DNA from: Pseudomonas fluorescens
Lineage (GTDB): Bacteria; Pseudomonadota; Gammaproteobacteria; Pseudomonadales; Pseudomonadaceae
Length of the DNA: 64,000 nucleotides
Assembly (NCBI RefSeq): GCF_003732425.1
Contig: NZ_MOBX01000013.1
Coordinates: 682,001-746,000 of the forward strand
Direction of reading: 5' to 3'
Both the position numbers and the translations under genes were made by a program. Below the pieces are notes generated by a model. That model was not told where the DNA came from and ran no database searches. It was given only the letters and a program-made list of their open reading frames with translations. Each line of letters begins with the position of its first letter. Positions within the stretch are counted from its first letter, which is position 1. Positions 10,267 through 20,004 of the stretch are shown here, in pieces.

Positions 10267-10593
10267 TTACTCCTCATGGCCTCGCGCGCTGATAGTCGAA
10301 AAATAGAAAGAGATTTTCTCTTCCTCAACATCTCTCAATTCGTACCTGATTCTGTCCAGGCCGTTATCGATTCGCGTCACGACGAGGTCCATGAATTGGG
10401 TTAGCCCGCCACCGAAGCCGTTTAGGTTCAGTGCGCTGACATCACGAAAAACAGCCGTCACGCCTTCTGTTTCCGGGTCTTTGGAGGACGACATAGTCAA
10501 GGTGAGGTTGTATTTGAAATCCATCATTTCGATATTCATCGAAGCTACACAATTGTGCTCGAAAAAGAGTTCATTTAAGCGAGAAATGTCCAT
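10267..10593 (-). CDS. hypothetical protein, 108 residues
   Basis: Begins MDISRLNELFFEHNCVASMNIEMMDFKYNLTL; the ATG at 10593 has GAGG seven bases upstream. The pattern of alternating beta strands and a single glycine-rich turn (NGFGGGLTQFMDL) resembles small immunity-type or YxiG-like proteins, but I cannot place it in a family. It is acidic and soluble, with no signal peptide. Its stop codon TAA abuts the broken lipoprotein frame. Confidence 0.6.
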   Translation of the reverse strand: MDISRLNELFFEHNCVASMNIEMMDFKYNLTLTMSSSKDPETEGVTAVFRDVSALNLNGFGGGLTQFMDLVVTRIDNGLDRIRYELRDVEEEKISFYFSTISARGHEE

Positions 10594-10823
10594 GTACAGC
10601 CTCGAAAATAGCGGAGGTTTGGCTCTCGGAGCAGCGCGAGCTACTACGAACAACTTCGTGTAGGTCACTCCTGTGAAAGTGCTGGCAATGCAGCACCCGC
10701 CGGCCGGATTAAAAAATGAAGCCAAGAAGGCCTCAGGGTGCGACTGTCCGTGCATAGGCGCCTGCAGGAACCGCCATTGGTAAAAGTCGAGACTTACAGG
10801 TTGTTACCACGCCGCCAAGTCAT

Positions 10824-12407
10824 TCAAGAACTCTCATTAACATCGTAGCCGTGCCGCAGCGCCAAGGGTCTGCTTGCCCAGTAAAGTTTTTTGAACTGCG
10901 CGCAATCCATAGCCTTCGCGAACAGCCATCCCTGAGCGTAACGGACCTGGTTCGCACGCAAGTAGTCGAGCTGCCCTGTCGTCTCGACGCCCTCTGCAAT
11001 CAACGTCAATTCCAAAGCGCGGCCCATCTGAATGACGTGAGTGACCAAGAGCGTCTTTTCAGCAGCTGCACCGACCTGCTCAACGAACGACCGGTCGATC
11101 TTGAGCGCATCGAGCGGCAACTGCTGCAGATACTGCAAACTTGAATAGCCTGTACCGAAGTCATCCAGCGCGATAATGAAACCGGCATTACGCGCACGTT
11201 CTATGGTGATTTTGGCAGGAGCAGGATCGAGCAGGCTGCGCTCAGTCACCTCCAGCCAAATTTGCCCTGGGAGAACGTCCAGGCGCTGAACCTCCTCCAG
11301 TAGTTTCGGCAAAAAGTGCCCTGTACACACGTCGGCCGCCGCCAGGTTTAACGCCACGTGCATCGAGCGATCACTGGCCAGTATTGTCCCGAGGTCATTG
11401 AGAACGGTCTGGATCACCTGATTCGTGATGCCCTCAATCAAGCCACTGGACTCGGCCAAAGGGATGAAGTGGTCGGGATAGACGATTGTGCCGTCGGTTT
11501 TTTGCCAGCGGACCAACGCCTCGGCTCCAATGCATCGATGGCTTTCAATCTCGATGATTGGCTGGTAATGAACGAGAAATTCGTTCCGGCGTACAGCCTG
11601 CTCCAACGCGTTAAGCGGTGACAGTTTTCGCCGCCACCAGCGCAGATTAACCAATAGCAACGCTGCCGAGACAATCAGCCCAACAGGCAGCAGATAAAGC
11701 ACATGTTTCCAGAGACTTCGCAGCAATTCCTGCCGCGGGATAGCGGCAATGACTGTGAAGTTGCCCTGCGCCGCCGAAGTATAGAGAAAACCGTCTTTCA
11801 GACCGTGAGTCGGGCCTTGGTGGACCAATGCCAGGAAGCTCGCCATGTTCGGCCGCGCAGGGCCCAGCAAGCGGCCTTGCCGCGTCCCCACTGCCAGCTT
11901 TATGCCTTCATCGAGGTCCACTTCGCGAAATTGCTCGGGATCCACCAGAACATTGAACGCCGCGAACTGCAGAGCCAGCATCGGCTTGATCAGAGGGTTG
12001 TCGTCGTACGCTTCGATGGAAACCTTCACGCCATCCTCGGTGACGAAATCTTCGGGCCACTTAGTGGCGCGTGGCGACGTAGCGCCCCAGGAAGTGCAGG
12101 CAAACACGTCTTCCTCGTAGCCCACCGACTCAACCGAAAAAGTGTTCATGGCAATCATGCGCATCTGCTCGATGCTTTCCGGCGTGCAAGGTTGCAGATC
12201 GGTAAGGGCAACGTTTTTGAGTGTTTGGGATGCCTGTTCAAACGTAGCACTGGCGCGTTGACTGGCAATCTGCGCGAGGGTGTGGAGTCGTTCGTTGGCG
12301 ACATAGGTCGTCAACAGCCATCCACCCGCAAAAGTGAGGACCAGCGGGACGATCACCGATAGCAGCGCCAGGAGCATACCCTGGCTGCTGATCCTTGAAC
12401 TGTTCAT
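10824..12407 (-). CDS. cyclic-di-GMP phosphodiesterase with CSS sensor domain
   Basis: A 527-residue inner-membrane protein. A first helix near residues 10-32, a periplasmic CSS-motif domain (ACTSWG near 107) and a second helix near 235-255 precede a cytoplasmic EAL domain from about 265. The catalytic set is complete: EALVRW, the Asn of ALNLAA, WLEVTE, DDFGTGYSSL, ALKIDRSF and IAEGVET, so hydrolysis of c-di-GMP is expected. In E. coli the periplasmic CSS cysteines respond to redox state. The next gene upstream encodes a GGDEF cyclase on the same strand. Confidence 0.92.
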   Translation of the reverse strand: MNSSRISSQGMLLALLSVIVPLVLTFAGGWLLTTYVANERLHTLAQIASQRASATFEQASQTLKNVALTDLQPCTPESIEQMRMIAMNTFSVESVGYEEDVFACTSWGATSPRATKWPEDFVTEDGVKVSIEAYDDNPLIKPMLALQFAAFNVLVDPEQFREVDLDEGIKLAVGTRQGRLLGPARPNMASFLALVHQGPTHGLKDGFLYTSAAQGNFTVIAAIPRQELLRSLWKHVLYLLPVGLIVSAALLLVNLRWWRRKLSPLNALEQAVRRNEFLVHYQPIIEIESHRCIGAEALVRWQKTDGTIVYPDHFIPLAESSGLIEGITNQVIQTVLNDLGTILASDRSMHVALNLAAADVCTGHFLPKLLEEVQRLDVLPGQIWLEVTERSLLDPAPAKITIERARNAGFIIALDDFGTGYSSLQYLQQLPLDALKIDRSFVEQVGAAAEKTLLVTHVIQMGRALELTLIAEGVETTGQLDYLRANQVRYAQGWLFAKAMDCAQFKKLYWASRPLALRHGYDVNESS

Positions 12408-12558
12408 TTCACCGCCTGAGCAATGGCTATTGACGCGTCTTGGCCGTGGTTTGACGTGTCGGGTCGTTGATAAGGATTACTGCTTTTATCTTAAAATCCT
12501 GGAGCCAATCAACAAGCCATCAGCGAGTCGAAAGTGCGGGTGATACGCCTGATTCATC

Positions 12559-14202
12559 TTATTCTGGTCCGGCGCTTTGGAGCGTTGATGCAAGGCACGA
12601 TTCCACTCGATTACGCCCGCTCTGTTTGGCGCGATACAAGCATTCGTCTGCCTGCTTGAGCACAACGTCCGCGGGAGTGGGTGCTTGCGCACAAGTTGCG
12701 ACACCGATCGACGCGGTAATACGCCCGACCCCAGGGATGTCACTCGTAGCGATGGCCTGGCGAATTCGCTCGGCAATCAAGTTCGCCGAGTCGAGATCGG
12801 TATCCGGCAGAATCAGCAAGAACTCTTCTCCACCCGCTCTACACGCGAGATCACCGGTGCGTGAGTAGCTCGCCAGTGTTGCAGCGACCTGCTTGATCGC
12901 CAAGTCACCCTTGTCGTGGCCGAAGGTATCATTCACTTTTTTGAAATGGTCGATATCCAGTGACAGTACCGAATATGTGCGGCCTGCCTGCTCTAGCCCA
13001 AGCAACTCTTCATCCATCGCCCTGCGATTGGCAAGACCTGTCAGCGGGTCGGTAAACGCCTGCTGATTGAGACGGCCTATTTTTGCTTGCAAAAGCTGCA
13101 CGCTGGTCAGCATCGCTTGACGAATAGAAAAAGCTTCCCGATACCATGCCTTCACGTGGTGAAGTTTCTCAGTCGCTTGCGGTGCCGACAGTTGGCCAGC
13201 GATGCTGGAAAGCTGGTGCAAAGGTCGACAGATCAACAGTGCCCCCCACCACATCAACACAAAGCCGATCAGAGCCGCCGGCACCATGCCCAAAATCACG
13301 TTATCCATCAACGTCTTCAGAGGCGCAAGACTGACCTCGCGCGGCTGCTGTGCGACCACAGCCCAACCGGCGCCCGGAACCTGAGCGTATCCAGCAAGCA
13401 TCGGTATGCCCTTGTAATTAGGCACCTCCATGGATCCGCTCTCGCCGCGTAACGCAGCGTCCACGGTCTTGCTCCATCCAAGCGTTTCGCCAATTCGCGA
13501 CGCCTCGGGGTGATAGAGCAGATGTCGATCCTGATCCGCGACGAAGGCAAATGTCCCTGTGTGATAAAAATGCCGGCTGATCAAGGTATGCAGCGCATTG
13601 TCCTGCTGCAGGTAAATTGAACCGCCAATGATGCCAACGTAACGGTTTGACGAATCATAGATGGGCTCAGAGACGAACACGACCAGGTTGCCAGCCGCTG
13701 ATTTGTAAGCCGGACTGATAAACGGGCGCCTCGCCTCGATGGCGTTCTGAACGGCGTCGGAGTGCAGTCTAGAACCGATGATTTGGAGCGTATCCGGATA
13801 CGCTTCCAGCACCCGGGCATCAACATCGACAATCGCTATTGAATTGAAATCGGCATCCTGCTTCTGCAGACGCATCGCTTCGGCACGCAATTCCTTGGCA
13901 TTGCCCCACTCCTTGCCCAACTCCACAGCACCGTAGTGCAGGTGGCTCTGCGCCGAGCGGATAAATTCAGAAAGGCTCGAGGCTACTTTCGCCGCGTAAG
14001 CACTGTTTGACTGAAGCGCATGTTCTACCAACGCATCCCGCTGCACTCGATAGGCCGTGATGAGGCTGTTGCCTAAAGTGGCCAGTACCGAGAGCACCAC
14101 GAGAGTGAGAATAAGCCAACGCAAGTCCAGAACCACGCCGGGTGGCCGGTCGCCTACCCTCTTGTCAGCGGCCGAATCCTTTTGATTGTTGGCTCTATCC
14201 AT
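12559..14202 (-). CDS. diguanylate cyclase with periplasmic Cache domain
   Basis: A 547-residue membrane sensor. A transmembrane helix near 28-48 is followed by a periplasmic double-Cache region (about 60-290; SPAYKSAAGNLVVFVSEPIYD is typical), a second helix near 305-325, and a GGDEF domain from about 385. The active site is AGGEEF, and an inhibitory RxxD site (RTGD) sits exactly five residues before it, so feedback control by c-di-GMP is likely. The EAL gene follows after a 151-bp gap, placing opposite activities side by side. Confidence 0.93.
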   Translation of the reverse strand: MDRANNQKDSAADKRVGDRPPGVVLDLRWLILTLVVLSVLATLGNSLITAYRVQRDALVEHALQSNSAYAAKVASSLSEFIRSAQSHLHYGAVELGKEWGNAKELRAEAMRLQKQDADFNSIAIVDVDARVLEAYPDTLQIIGSRLHSDAVQNAIEARRPFISPAYKSAAGNLVVFVSEPIYDSSNRYVGIIGGSIYLQQDNALHTLISRHFYHTGTFAFVADQDRHLLYHPEASRIGETLGWSKTVDAALRGESGSMEVPNYKGIPMLAGYAQVPGAGWAVVAQQPREVSLAPLKTLMDNVILGMVPAALIGFVLMWWGALLICRPLHQLSSIAGQLSAPQATEKLHHVKAWYREAFSIRQAMLTSVQLLQAKIGRLNQQAFTDPLTGLANRRAMDEELLGLEQAGRTYSVLSLDIDHFKKVNDTFGHDKGDLAIKQVAATLASYSRTGDLACRAGGEEFLLILPDTDLDSANLIAERIRQAIATSDIPGVGRITASIGVATCAQAPTPADVVLKQADECLYRAKQSGRNRVESCLASTLQSAGPE

Positions 14203-14402
14203 CGATGTCTACCGTGACGCATCTGTTTTCGTGAGACCGCTCAGCGGAGCAGCCCTGCCAATATCAATAGCTCTGCACACACGCCCTACGTGTGCTTCAC
14301 GCAATATGCATGACACCCGGCTGTCTCTCAAGATCACTCATTTCGCTGTCCATCCCTTAAGCGAGCACCAATCGCTGTGAATACAAGCGCCCAACGAACA
14401 AC

Positions 14403-15158
14403 CTAGAGCTGCATGACCGCGAGCGCCCTGCGCAGGGGCTCGTCGGATATCTGGATAGGACCATGAAATGGCACGTCCATGTCCAAAACCAGGTAGACGG
14501 AAGCCGCAATGAGCAATGACGAGATGATGAACATTCCTATCACCACCGAATTACGGGGAGCGCGGTATCCAAAACTGGCGAAAATGAGCGTCAACCAGGC
14601 CACAAGCATCCCAATAAGCGGGCCAGGAATCGCTCCCTCTGACTGCTCGACGATCCTCCAGCGTTGCTCGATGAGCGAATGATATTGCTGACGAATATCC
14701 TGAAGCATCGTTTCATGGTAGCGGTCCGGGGGCTTTATAAGAGCCAAAGACTTGCCTATATCATCCAGGTATTTAGCCGCCTCGCTGTTACGATGCTGCA
14801 GCGCCTCGTCTCCCCGATACGGGGTCTCGATAGCGCGCTCAAGATAGGTGATCAGACGATTTCGCGAGTCTTGTGCCGCATCGCCATAGCCCCGCAGTGT
14901 CCGATCAAAAATGATCATGCTGGTTGCATACCCATGGAAGTTTGCATCAATAGACTCGAAGGTGTTTTTGGCTGAATTAATCATCAAGCCAAAGACCAGC
15001 GATGTCATCACCACAAAAATGTTGGCTACCAGACGAATCACGGAGTTGGTTTCGTCATCCCTGTGGTGGGATGCCAGCTTTGGGTACCACTGCATCATGA
15101 GAAGCGAGGCAGCAACGAGGCACCCAAAAATGGCCAGTGCAATCCAGAGAGAGTTCAT
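14403..15158 (-). CDS. DUF4239 membrane protein
   Basis: A 251-residue protein with four predicted membrane segments: two at the N-terminus (LWIALAIFGCLVAASLLMM and LVANIFVVMTSLVFGLMI) and two near 180-225, separated by a helical soluble region of about 110 residues. The segment FGLMINSAKNTFESID is characteristic of the DUF4239 (bestrophin-like) family. Function not established. It sits 200 bp upstream of the GGDEF gene on the same strand. Confidence 0.75.
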   Translation of the reverse strand: MNSLWIALAIFGCLVAASLLMMQWYPKLASHHRDDETNSVIRLVANIFVVMTSLVFGLMINSAKNTFESIDANFHGYATSMIIFDRTLRGYGDAAQDSRNRLITYLERAIETPYRGDEALQHRNSEAAKYLDDIGKSLALIKPPDRYHETMLQDIRQQYHSLIEQRWRIVEQSEGAIPGPLIGMLVAWLTLIFASFGYRAPRNSVVIGMFIISSLLIAASVYLVLDMDVPFHGPIQISDEPLRRALAVMQL

Positions 15159-15350
15159 ACATCAGCGCCCTGATCAATTGGAGTCAAGTCTTGAAGGATA
15201 GACCGTAGGGTTCTCTCCGAATTCTGCTCGGCAGAGACTGCGTTTGCAGTTCGGCAATGGCTCCAATATCGGTGTGAACGCCAGCGCTGGTCATCGGTAG
15301 ATATTGATCGAGCTCTGCCAATCGTTAGAGGCAACAGATCACGACCGTCT

Positions 15351-15397
15351 GCTTCTGGCCGATAGCAGTCGTTCGTGAGCGGATATCGGCCAGAAGC
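15351..15397. repeat. dispersed 20-bp intergenic repeat, inverted pair (copy 3)
   Basis: GCTTCTGGCCGATAGCAGTC at 15351-15370 is followed after 12 bases by an inverted partial copy (ATATCGGCCAGAAGC, 15383-15397), so the pair could form a hairpin. It lies in the gap 15159-15481, which holds no other feature I can support. Confidence 0.7.
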
Positions 15398-15481
15398 GAT
15401 CATCCAAGACATGGAAACATTTACCCGCTATTCCCCAAGACGCAGTCCATCGATTACCCACCGCTTGATGGACACACATTT

Positions 15482-15895
15482 TCAACCCATCGGCACCGCA
15501 AACACTGCACTGGCCCGCGCCACCGTTCGCTCCCCAACATGCAAACTGACAGCAGCAAACGCCAACTGCCTTCCCTTTTTCGAGTGCTCCAAACGCACTT
15601 CCAGCCACTCGTTCATGTGCACGGCGCCGAGATAATCCAGGGTCATGCTCGCCGTGATCAATGGCTGCGGAGGGTCGCTGGAAAATGCCATGGCGTACCC
15701 CATCCCCACATCGGCCAATGTCGCCAATACCCCGCCATGCAGGGTGCCACGGCCATTGGCATGGCGGGAGTCGGTCAATAAACCCAATTGCAATTGCAGC
15801 CCGCTGCCCCGCGCGTAGATCGGCCCCAGCAAATCGAGCAACGGGCTGCTGCGGGTAAACGGGGTGAAACCTTGGGGAATTGGCGTGGCGTTCAT
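15482..15895 (-). CDS. PaaI-type hotdog thioesterase
   Basis: A 137-residue single-domain hotdog protein that should hydrolyse acyl-CoA thioesters. The signature is NGRGTLHGGVLATLADVGMGYA followed by ITASMTLDYLGAVHMNEWLEVR. AGGAGGGATC directly before the ATG at 15895 fixes the start; the frame continues upstream to 15967 but without a better site. It stands alone between a repeat and the truncated regulator gene. Acyl substrate unknown. Confidence 0.85.
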   Translation of the reverse strand: MNATPIPQGFTPFTRSSPLLDLLGPIYARGSGLQLQLGLLTDSRHANGRGTLHGGVLATLADVGMGYAMAFSSDPPQPLITASMTLDYLGAVHMNEWLEVRLEHSKKGRQLAFAAVSLHVGERTVARASAVFAVPMG

Positions 15896-16028
15896 GATCC
15901 CTCCTGATGCCGGTGACTCACCGGCTTCATTGACCTTAATGGGAGGGTTTATGGGCAATTGCGTCATGGAGCAAGAACTATACGTATGCAGAATCTCCGG
16001 TGATCAACCGTCGACGCTGCCTGAGCGT

Positions 16029-16577
16029 TCAGCCCGTTGAAGCCAGATCGCCACGCTCCATCATTCGCACGCTGGCAAACGTCGATTCGTTGCGCGCCTG
16101 ATCGAGCGTTGTCAGCGGTTTGATTGCAGACGGTTGCGCTATCGGTTTGCGGCTCATTTCAGAACCGGATCGCTCGTCACTCGGCGGCACGCCAAAATGC
16201 TCGCGATAGCACTTGGAAAAATGCGGCGTGGAAACGAAGCCACAGACATACGCCAGCTCAACGATCGACAAGGAGGTTTGCTTAAGCAGTTGCCGCGCGC
16301 GAATCAGCCGCAACCGCAAGTAGTAGATGACCGTGTCCGCCACCAAGGGATTGCTCCACGATCCATCCGGCGTAATCGGCGCACCGTCACTGGCCCAGAC
16401 CGCCGCGCCATTGGGGCTAAAGGTATGCCAGCGATACAGCGTTCGCCCCGTCAGTTGATTGGCCATGCGCAATGGCTCCACGGCGGACGCCAGCGACATG
16501 AGGGTGAATTTGTCCAACAGCAGAAATCCGACGGATTGGGTCGCACCGCCGGCCATGGAGGAGATGGATGACATCAT
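16029..16577 (-). pseudogene. GlxA-family AraC regulator with a large internal in-frame deletion
   Basis: The 182 residues are two ends of a regulator normally about 320-370 long. Residues 1-83 are the start of the DJ-1/PfpI-like effector domain (TQSVGFLLLDKFTLMSLASAVEPLRMANQL, then VWASDGAPITPD). Residues 85-140 are the second half of the AraC DNA-binding domain (YYLRLRLIRARQLLKQTSLSIVELAYVCGFVSTPHFSKCYREHFG). The missing part, roughly 170-180 residues, includes the cysteine region and the first helix-turn-helix. The ends resemble the GbdR/CdhR type that controls quaternary-amine use. The frame is kept across the joint near 16325. Probably non-functional. Confidence 0.8.
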
Positions 16578-16662
16578 GTCCTCATAAGAATCGGTCTGAG
16601 ACGCAGGCGTCTGTCATTCCCTTCGGCCTTCGCGGAGGGAGTATCAGGTTCGGCGCAAACGC

Positions 16663-18063
16663 CTACCCCACCGAGGTGACCCTCGCCGTCGGTGCAGGAT
16701 GACGCGACGTCACCAGGCCGATAAAGGAAATCGCCAGTGCCAGGCCAATGGTTGTCGTGACTTCGGTGCGGTGCTGCGGGGTGATCATCATCACCGCCAG
16801 CGCTGCGCAGATGAACACGATCACCAGCCACGTCAGCCAGGGAAACAGCCACATGCGAAAGGTCAGCTCGACCTTGCGCTGTTGCAATATCCGCCGCATG
16901 CGCAGCTGCGATACCGCGATGGCGAGGTACACCAGCAAGGCAATCGCCCCGGAGCTGGCCAGCAGAAATTCAAACAGCCCGGCGGGCATGAAGTAGCTCC
17001 ACACGGTAATCGACGCGCCGAGCACGGTGCTGGCAATAACCGCGGCGCGGGGCACGCCTTCCGAGGAGGTCGCCTTCAGGACTTTCGGCGCATCGCCACG
17101 CCGGCCCAGCGAGTACAACATCCGCGAGGCAATGTAGATCGAGGAGTTCATGCAACTGGCCACGGCAATCAGGACGACGACGTCGACCATGAACTTGGCA
17201 TGGGGAATGTTCATGATTTCCAGAGCGCGCTGATAAGAACCGACCGAGGCCAGCAACGGATCATTCCAGGGCACCACAGAGATCACCACGAAAATCGACA
17301 GCAGGTAAAACACGCCGATACGCCAGATCACCGAGCGCGTGGCCTTGGCAATGTTTCGCGACGGATCGTTCGATTCGGCGGCCGCGATCGTCACCGCTTC
17401 AGTCCCGATGAAACTGAACATAATGGTGATAAACGCGCCGACCACCGCTGACAAACCGTTGGGCGCAAACCCGCCGTGCTCGGCCATCAGCCCGCTCAAC
17501 CCGCTGACTTCCCTGTCGGGAATCCAGCCCATCAACACGGCAAAACCGACGCCGATAAACCCAATGATCGCCACGACCTTGGCCATGGCGAACCAGAACT
17601 CGAATTCGCCGTACTTGGACACGCTGAACAGGTTGGTCACCACCAGCGCAATGATCGAGCCCAACGCGAACAGCCAGGCATCGACCTGCGGGAACCACTG
17701 GTTCAGCACATGCCCGGCGGCCAGCGCTTCGATAGGGATCACCAGCACCCAGAACCACCAATACAGCCAGCCGATGGTGAAACCGGCCCAACGCCCAATG
17801 GCCTGGTCGGCATAGGTGGAGAACGAACCAGTGTCGGGATTGGCCACCGCCATTTCACCGAGCATGCGCATGACCAGCACGACGAGCAAACCCGAGAACA
17901 GATAAGCCAGCAGAACCGCCGGCCCCGCCGCCGCAATGGCGTGCCCTGAGCCGACGAACAATCCGGCGCCAATAATCCCGGCGATGGACAGCATGGTGAC
18001 GTGACGAGGCTTGAAGCCCTGCGCCAACTGGCTACTCGAATCCATTGAGTTCGGGCTGATCAT
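16663..18063 (-). CDS. amino-acid permease, GabP/AnsP type (APC superfamily)
   Basis: A 466-residue, twelve-helix inner-membrane permease. The motif FKPRHVTMLSIAGIIGAGLFVGSG in the first helix, GEMAVANPDTGSFSTYAD and the segment SFIGTEAVTIAAAESNDPSRNIAKA are those of the amino-acid transporter (AAT) family, closest by eye to GABA permeases. The ATG at 18063 gives the usual short cytoplasmic N-terminus; the frame extends to 18186 without protein character. It lies upstream of the truncated GlxA-type regulator on the same strand. Exact substrate not determinable. Confidence 0.85.
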   Translation of the reverse strand: MISPNSMDSSSQLAQGFKPRHVTMLSIAGIIGAGLFVGSGHAIAAAGPAVLLAYLFSGLLVVLVMRMLGEMAVANPDTGSFSTYADQAIGRWAGFTIGWLYWWFWVLVIPIEALAAGHVLNQWFPQVDAWLFALGSIIALVVTNLFSVSKYGEFEFWFAMAKVVAIIGFIGVGFAVLMGWIPDREVSGLSGLMAEHGGFAPNGLSAVVGAFITIMFSFIGTEAVTIAAAESNDPSRNIAKATRSVIWRIGVFYLLSIFVVISVVPWNDPLLASVGSYQRALEIMNIPHAKFMVDVVVLIAVASCMNSSIYIASRMLYSLGRRGDAPKVLKATSSEGVPRAAVIASTVLGASITVWSYFMPAGLFEFLLASSGAIALLVYLAIAVSQLRMRRILQQRKVELTFRMWLFPWLTWLVIVFICAALAVMMITPQHRTEVTTTIGLALAISFIGLVTSRHPAPTARVTSVG

Positions 18064-18353
18064 CGGTTTTTTTATTCTCTGCTGAACGACATTTAAGCGA
18101 GTTGACTGGGCAAACGAGCACGATCGTTGCCTGCTGAGCCTCCCGAAAGAAGCCCGTTCAACTGCCGCAGTTCTTATCAACCCCATGATCTGGATGGGAT
18201 TATTTTGAAGTGAAGACGCGTCACCTTACCCGGCCTGTCAGATGATTCAGTAGCCTGATTGCGCCATGGTTATGTCTGATATCGACATGCGAGAACCTTT
18301 CGTTCGCAGTGGAAACCAACGGGTCACTGAAGGCACATTCCAAGCTATGTCTG

Positions 18354-18449
18354 CTACAGCTCCTCATAACTCGGCAACTCAATCGCATCCACCTTCGGTG
18401 AAAGAATTTTCCCGAACAAGCGCTTGAGCCCCGGCGCCGTTGCCAGGCG
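18354..18449 (-). pseudogene. 3' end of a lost gene
   Basis: A short reverse frame reads RLATAPGLKRLFGKIL followed by SPKVDAIELPSYEEL and a TAG stop, bounded upstream by an in-frame stop at 18450-18452. Codon use (third-position G/C, balanced) and the natural-looking C-terminus suggest the tail of a deleted gene. I cannot name the family. The remainder of the gap 18064-18539 shows nothing else. Confidence 0.3.
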
Positions 18450-18539
18450 CTACACATCGCCACCTACCTTTCCTCCATTGCATGGAACCCTGCCGGATCT
18501 GCGTTCTCTATCGCAAAACCAACCGAGGAGGGATTCACC

Positions 18540-19016
18540 ATGATTGCCCCTGAAACCGGTATGAAACCGGGTGAGCGTTATCGCATTGAAAGCGTCGAGC
18601 GCGCGCCGCAATTTCCTGGATTTTTCCTCGACGGCAAGTATTACCTGGGCCCCGAATTGCAGACGGCTGTCGGCTGGCTCGAAGGACAGAATTTCCTGTA
18701 TGACCAACTTGATCCCAATGGTGAACCGGTTTATCCGGGCAGAATAGTTGGCACGATCACCGCGCGGACACTGGAACTGTGGGATGGGTTGCGTCTGAGC
18801 ATCGACGAAATGCCGTTTCAGGCAGAAGCCGTTACGCCATTGCGCACGTTTGACGAAGTGACCGTTGAAACCCGACCACGGGCGATATCGCAGCGGCACA
18901 CAGCAGCAGGCTTGCGCCAACCGATGCAACCTTCGGCGCTATTGGTTGCCGGCGCGGCATTGCTGGTCGGGCTGTGCCTGCTGGCAATCAATCGTTCTGG
19001 TGGTCGAGTCAGGTAG
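18540..19016 (+). CDS. hypothetical tail-anchored protein
   Basis: A 158-residue protein with a soluble, beta-rich N-terminal part (FPGFFLDGKYYLGPELQTAVGWLEGQNFLYDQLDPNGEPVYPGRIVGTI) and one membrane helix near 131-150 (PSALLVAGAALLVGLCLLAI) followed by a basic tail. GAGGAGG lies eight bases before the ATG. It is the only gene on its strand in this stretch and converges on the HhH protein gene. No family recognised. Confidence 0.65.
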   Translation: MIAPETGMKPGERYRIESVERAPQFPGFFLDGKYYLGPELQTAVGWLEGQNFLYDQLDPNGEPVYPGRIVGTITARTLELWDGLRLSIDEMPFQAEAVTPLRTFDEVTVETRPRAISQRHTAAGLRQPMQPSALLVAGAALLVGLCLLAINRSGGRVR

Positions 19017-19059
19017 CCTTTGCACGGCGCGGGTGGTGACGGTTTTTCACGGCCCGCGA

Positions 19060-19494
19060 TCAAAGGCTGATCACAGCGCTGGCTTCGCGCATGAAAATTT
19101 CCACGGTCTTCGGGCCGATGCCGTCGAATTGCGCCAGTCGCTTCTCAAACGCCGGGCGATCAGCGCTAGCCTCGACCATATGGCTGACCTTGCCCGCGTA
19201 CTCGTCGTTAAGCTTGCGTGCCAATGCGTGCAGCCGCACGGCGGTGGTCTCGTCGTAGCGCACGTAATGCGCCTCCCCGAGCATCGCGACCAGTTCACGA
19301 TGGCTGCACGCAGCCAGTTTGCGCGGTGTATCACGCCCGTGTTTATCGGCAATCACCCGATAGGCTTCGGCGGCGATTTCGGCCTGTATCCGCTTCCCCA
19401 TCAGAAAACTGGCAAGCAACCATTTGAACAGGCCGCCGTCATCGTTGTGCTTGAGCTGAATGTTCAAATCCCTGGCGCTGATCGTCTTGTTCAC
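19060..19494 (-). CDS. HhH-GPD-like DNA repair protein
   Basis: A 144-residue, all-helical protein. The C-terminal segment FDGIGPKTVEIFMRE is a helix-hairpin-helix DNA-binding motif of the endonuclease III/HhH-GPD superfamily, and the N-terminal FKWLLASFLMGKRIQAEIAAEAYRVI matches the helical half of that fold. The length is short for a glycosylase, and no iron-sulfur cysteines are present. The GTG at 19494 is chosen because GGAGGT stands seven bases upstream; the frame before it is not protein-like. Catalytic activity is unproven. Confidence 0.7.
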   Translation of the reverse strand: MNKTISARDLNIQLKHNDDGGLFKWLLASFLMGKRIQAEIAAEAYRVIADKHGRDTPRKLAACSHRELVAMLGEAHYVRYDETTAVRLHALARKLNDEYAGKVSHMVEASADRPAFEKRLAQFDGIGPKTVEIFMREASAVISL

Positions 19495-19688
19495 CGGGTA
19501 CCTCCGGATTTGAAATCGTGGGGATTTTTCGTGTTCAGTCTGCATGGCAAACACTTGATCTTTAGGCCTCCGCAGGTTCCAACCGTTCAAAGCAAAACAA
19601 TTGTCAGCGGCCTGAAACAAACCCCGAAAAACCTTTGAATTTTTTTCGTCGGCAAAACTCATTTGCGTATGAGCGTAAGGAGGAACGC

Positions 19689-19937
19689 ATGAGTAACGTC
19701 GACATCTTCGTCATCGAGTACAAACTTCACGGCCAGCCAAAATCGTTCGTCATTCGCGCCAAAAGCATGCGCAATGCCGACGCATGGCATTGGGCGAGTT
19801 GCGACGCCGGCATTGCGCCGATTCCCAAACCCGGCAAACCACCGTTGAAAGTCATCTCCAAACCCCAGGCCGAGCGATTTGGCATCACCGAGGTGAAATG
19901 GCGTGAAACGGCAACGGTGGCCTGGACGGAGGCTTAG
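19689..19937 (+). CDS. DUF6555-type small protein
   Basis: An 82-residue protein, MSNVDIFVIEYKLHGQPKSFVIRAKSM..., with the pattern AWHWASCDAGIAPIPK and QAERFGITEVKWRET seen in a family common in Pseudomonas (DUF6555, from memory). A perfect AGGAGG lies four to ten bases before the ATG at 19689. Function unknown. It is divergent from the HhH gene, with 194 bp between the starts. Confidence 0.7.
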   Translation: MSNVDIFVIEYKLHGQPKSFVIRAKSMRNADAWHWASCDAGIAPIPKPGKPPLKVISKPQAERFGITEVKWRETATVAWTEA

Positions 19938-20004
19938 TCATGCTCAAACAGATCGGTAACACGCTGATCCGCCGTGACCACCGCGCCAGTTGCCATTGGG
20001 AGTT

